DNA of 40,521 nucleotides from a virus: IMG/VR virus record IMGVR_UViG_3300025000_000220, positions 1 to 40,521 of that record, one strand, 5' to 3'. The position numbers and the translations under genes are program-made. Within the stretch, counting starts at the first letter, position 1. Each line of letters starts with the position of its first letter. Shown here in pieces: positions 37,485 through 40,521 of this stretch. The notes beneath the pieces were generated by a model. The model was not told the DNA's origin. It ran no database searches and saw nothing but the letters and a program-made list of their open reading frames with translations.

Positions 37485-40241
37485 ATGCCGTTCATTAAAC
37501 ATTCTGGTGTTAAACGTAAATCTGGTCGTTATCCTTGGGGTTCTGGGAAAGATCCTGAACAAAGATCTAAAAGTTTCTTAGGCACAGTTCGAGAAATGGA
37601 AGATAGAGGCGTAAGCGAAGTTGATATTGCAAAAGGACTTGGAATATCCGTTTCAAAGCTGAGGATAACAAAGTCAATTGAAAAAGATGCTCAGAGAAGT
37701 GCAGATGCTGCTGAAGCTCTTCGTCTTAAAAATAAAGGTTATTCAAATATTGCTATTGGTGAAAAAATGGGTAAAAATGAATCTTCAATTCGTGCCCTTC
37801 TAGACCCAGCAATAAAAGATCGCGCCAATGTTACAAGAGAAACCGCTAATGTTTTGAAAAAAGTTGTTGATGAAAAAAACTATATTGATGTTGGTGCTGG
37901 AATTGAAAGACACTTAGGTATTAGTAGAACAAAAATGGACACAGCTGTTGGCCTTCTTGAAGAAGAAGGTTATAAAGTTCATTATGTTACTGTTAGGCAA
38001 TTAGGTACAGGTAAGAACACATCGATAAAAGTTTTAACAAAAGAGGACACTACTTATTCTGAAGTGTATAAAAATAAGGATAAGATCAAGATGCCAATTG
38101 ATTATTACACTGAAGATGGTGGAAGAAATTGGGTTGGTTTATCTACAACTCCTAATAGCGTTAGTAGTAAAAGAATTAAAATCATGTATGCTGAAGATGG
38201 TGGAAGTTCAAAAGACGGTGTAATCGAACTTCGTAAAGGTGTGGATGATATTTCTTTAGGTAATTCCAAATATGCCCAAGTTCGTATTGGTGTAGATGGA
38301 ACACATTACATGAAAGGTATGGCTGTTTATAGCAATAACATTCCTGATGGATATGATATGGTTTATAATACAAAAAAACCTTCAAGCACCGCTAAAGAAA
38401 AAGTATTTAAAGAAATGAAAGATGATCCTGTTACTCCTGATAATCCTTTTGGTTCAATAGTTAGACAAAGAAAATATTTAGATGCTAATGGTAAAGAACA
38501 ATTATCAGCATTAAATATTGTCAATGAAGAAGGAGATTGGACTGATTGGTCTCGTAGTATATCTTCGCAAGTACTTTCAAAACAAAGGCCAGCATTAGTA
38601 AAAAAACAACTCGATTTGGCTTTAAATTTAAAAAAAGATGAGTTCGATGAATTGTCAACATTAACAAATCCTGCTGTAAAAACAAAACTATTGACAACTT
38701 TTGCTGATGAATGTGATTCGGCAGCTGTTCATTTAAAGGCAGCAGCATTACCAAGACAAGCAAATAATGTAATATTACCTTTTAATTCTGTAAAACCGAA
38801 TGAAATTTATGCCCCTGGCTTTAAAAATGGCGAAGCAGTAGTTCTTATTCGTCACCCTCATGGTGGTATATTTGAAATTCCAGAATTAATCGTTAATAAC
38901 AGAAATAAAGAAGCAGATTCAATTCTTCATAATGCTAAAGATGCAGTAGGAATACATTCAAGCGTTGCTAGTAAATTATCAGGTGCCGATTTTGATGGTG
39001 ATACAGTTCTCGTTATACCTAATAATAGTGGTCATATAAGAACTGCCCCTTCTTTGAAAGCACTAAAAGATTTTGATTCAATCAGAGCATATCCTGGTTA
39101 TGAAGGAATGCCCAAATTAACTGACAAAAGAAAACAGCGTTTAATGGGCGATGTATCTAATCTTATTACTGATATGACCATAAAAGGTGCTAATACTGAT
39201 GAAATCGCAAGAGCAGTAAAGCATTCTATGGTGGTTATTGATGCGGAAAAACATAATCTAAATTACAAACAATCAGCAGTAGACAATAACATTGCCGAAT
39301 TAAAGGCCAAGTATCAAGGTAGTTCAAGATCTGGAGCATCAACATTAATATCAAAAGCTAGTTCAGAAAAAGATGTTCCTTATCGAAAAGAACAAACTGG
39401 AATTGATCCTGCAACTGGAAAGAAAGTCTATAAGTATTTTACTGGAGAAAAAGTCGTAAATCAATATGGCGGTACTACAAAAGTAACGACAACAAGTTTA
39501 GATGAAGCGTTAAGATCTCCAGGAGAAACTTATGTAAAAGTAACTGCTAATAAACGTGGCGATACAAAAGAAACAGTCGTTAGGCGCATGACAAAATCTA
39601 CTAAAATGGCAGAAACTGATGATGCTAGAACTTTATCTTCAGGAACTGTTGTTGAAGAAATTTATGCGTCATATGCTAATAATTTAAAGAATCTTGCTAA
39701 TACTGCTAGAAAAGCTGTCGCATCTACAGGTCCAGTTGTATATTCGCCAAGTGCTAGAAAAGTATATTCCAAAGAAGTCGAGTCTTTATTAGCAAGTTTA
39801 AACATTGCAGTTAGGCATAAACCTTTGGAAAGGCAAGCTCAATTGCTAGCAAACAAAAACATTGAATTGAAAAAAGCATCTAATCCAGACTTAGATCCTG
39901 CTTCTCTTAAGAAATTAAAAGGGCAAGCCTTAGAAGAAGCAAGAAGAAGAATTGGTGCTACTCCAGATAATCCAAATGGTGGTAAAGTAAAGATTAAAAT
40001 TTCAGATAAAGAATGGGAAGCTATACAGGCGGGGGCTATCTCAAATAATACCCTCCTGGAGATACTTTCTAATACTGATCTGAAGGTGGTACAACAAAAG
40101 GCATTACCAAGAACTGTTACTGGAATGCCATCTTCAAAGATAGCAAGAGCCCGCAGTATGTTATCTTCCGGCTATACACAAGCTGAAATAGCATCCGCCT
40201 TAGGCGTTTCTATAAATACTTTGTATGATAATTTAAATTAA
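37485..40241 (+). CDS. Two-barrel RNA polymerase-like protein with HTH domains (YonO/QDE-1-like)
   Basis: 918 residues. The core has LSGADFDGDTVLV with Asp502, Asp504 and Asp506 placed as in the metal-binding DxDGD of multisubunit RNA polymerase beta-prime and of YonO/QDE-1 enzymes. Upstream, VLIRHPHGGIFEIPELIVN (about 453-471) and DAVGIHSSVASK resemble the strand series leading to that motif. Residues 35-107 carry two HTH-like segments (VSEVDIAKGLGISVSKLR, YSNIAIGEKMGKNESSIR), and the last 40 a third (YTQAEIASALGVSINTLYDN). The N-terminus (KHSGVKRKSGRYPWGSG) resembles phage tag motifs. GGAGG at 37475-37479 sets the start. RNA synthesis is inferred, not shown. Confidence 0.78.
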   Translation: MPFIKHSGVKRKSGRYPWGSGKDPEQRSKSFLGTVREMEDRGVSEVDIAKGLGISVSKLRITKSIEKDAQRSADAAEALRLKNKGYSNIAIGEKMGKNESSIRALLDPAIKDRANVTRETANVLKKVVDEKNYIDVGAGIERHLGISRTKMDTAVGLLEEEGYKVHYVTVRQLGTGKNTSIKVLTKEDTTYSEVYKNKDKIKMPIDYYTEDGGRNWVGLSTTPNSVSSKRIKIMYAEDGGSSKDGVIELRKGVDDISLGNSKYAQVRIGVDGTHYMKGMAVYSNNIPDGYDMVYNTKKPSSTAKEKVFKEMKDDPVTPDNPFGSIVRQRKYLDANGKEQLSALNIVNEEGDWTDWSRSISSQVLSKQRPALVKKQLDLALNLKKDEFDELSTLTNPAVKTKLLTTFADECDSAAVHLKAAALPRQANNVILPFNSVKPNEIYAPGFKNGEAVVLIRHPHGGIFEIPELIVNNRNKEADSILHNAKDAVGIHSSVASKLSGADFDGDTVLVIPNNSGHIRTAPSLKALKDFDSIRAYPGYEGMPKLTDKRKQRLMGDVSNLITDMTIKGANTDEIARAVKHSMVVIDAEKHNLNYKQSAVDNNIAELKAKYQGSSRSGASTLISKASSEKDVPYRKEQTGIDPATGKKVYKYFTGEKVVNQYGGTTKVTTTSLDEALRSPGETYVKVTANKRGDTKETVVRRMTKSTKMAETDDARTLSSGTVVEEIYASYANNLKNLANTARKAVASTGPVVYSPSARKVYSKEVESLLASLNIAVRHKPLERQAQLLANKNIELKKASNPDLDPASLKKLKGQALEEARRRIGATPDNPNGGKVKIKISDKEWEAIQAGAISNNTLLEILSNTDLKVVQQKALPRTVTGMPSSKIARARSMLSSGYTQAEIASALGVSINTLYDNLN

Positions 40242-40254
40242 GAAAGGATGTCAA

Positions 40255-40521
40255 ATGGTAAATGTTATTGAACCCCCTAAAATGTTGAGTACTTTAGACA
40301 ATCCTTTTAATCCTTTTACACAGTATGATGAATGGAACGCTTTTGATATGTCGATGGGCTACAATACAAATGCTTACTTAGCAAGAATAGCAATGTCTTC
40401 TGATGAATTAAGTGAAGAAGATGAATCATTAGCTATTGATCAAGCAATGAATGAGATAGTAGAACTTAATCTTACAGGTAACTACATTATAGTTACTAAA
40501 GAAACTTTTAAAGTAAGAACC
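40255..40521 (+). CDS. N-terminal part of a hypothetical protein (runs off window; joins 1-129)
   Basis: ATG 40255 follows GAAAGGA at 40242-40248 and the frame is open to the last base, giving 89 residues: MVNVIEPPKMLSTLDNPFNP, then an acidic helical middle (SSDELSEEDESLAIDQAMNE) and beta strands (TGNYIIVTKETFKVRT). It ends on a full codon, in phase with the gene tail at base 1. It follows the RNA-polymerase-like gene by 13 bases. No family recognised. Confidence 0.7.
   Translation, partial: MVNVIEPPKMLSTLDNPFNPFTQYDEWNAFDMSMGYNTNAYLARIAMSSDELSEEDESLAIDQAMNEIVELNLTGNYIIVTKETFKVRT

Noticed and set aside
1-40521. Prophage with lysogeny module
   Set aside because: No integrase, excisionase, CI/Cro pair or divergent repressor promoter seen; all supported genes run in one direction. 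Remote integrase families cannot be excluded without a search.

Overview
The window reads as one complete or nearly complete tailed-phage genome (siphovirus type, HK97-fold head) from a low-G+C Gram-positive (Bacillota) host. The evidence is AT-rich DNA, strong AAAGGAG/GGAGG ribosome sites, a GH25 endolysin with an SH3b-like tail, an r1t-type holin, and a classical head-tail-lysis gene order. Every gene I support is on the + strand. I found no integrase, excisionase, CI/Cro-type repressor, tRNA gene or CRISPR array. The open frame running off the right end (40255-40521) continues in phase into the frame that enters at base 1 and stops at 129. The sequence is therefore probably a circular or circularly permuted genome cut inside one gene.

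Layout. 1-3107: packaging accessories (small-terminase-like protein, HNH endonuclease), an SH3b-like protein, a gp6-like connector and three tandem small proteins that begin with an HxGxLGMRWGRR tag. 3115-11676: large terminase, head-fibre-like protein, portal, fused prohead protease-major capsid protein, head closure and tail completion proteins, major tail protein, a terminator, two tail-assembly chaperones and a gp10-like protein. 11673-20023: tape measure, Dit, Gp37-like tail hub, receptor-binding/baseplate protein and a tail-tip beta-sandwich protein. 20045-21928: GH25 endolysin, a membrane protein and a tandemly duplicated holin.

21929-29993 is an accessory island of small, mostly membrane-anchored proteins of unknown function. 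It is cut into short transcription units by terminator hairpins and by phage promoters that share one unusual architecture, TCGCAGAAATAAC-N6-TATAATGAAA. Two members (23614 and 27694) are paralogous two-TM proteins. The island also carries a MazG-like protein.

29994-30341 is a non-coding stretch packed with TGTTACAC/TGTTACGT repeats in both orientations, a candidate replication origin or operator. It is followed by a 1256-aa protein joining an SF3 helicase, a PrimPol-type primase and a family-B DNA polymerase, then a ssDNA-binding protein, an SF2 helicase, small proteins and two PD-(D/E)XK nucleases. The last full gene (918 aa) carries the ADFDGD catalytic signature of two-barrel RNA polymerases (YonO/QDE-1/beta-prime superfamily), flanked by helix-turn-helix segments. 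I consider this the most interesting protein in the window, especially beside the promoter family with the non-standard -35 region. Functions below are from family recognition by eye; no database search was run.
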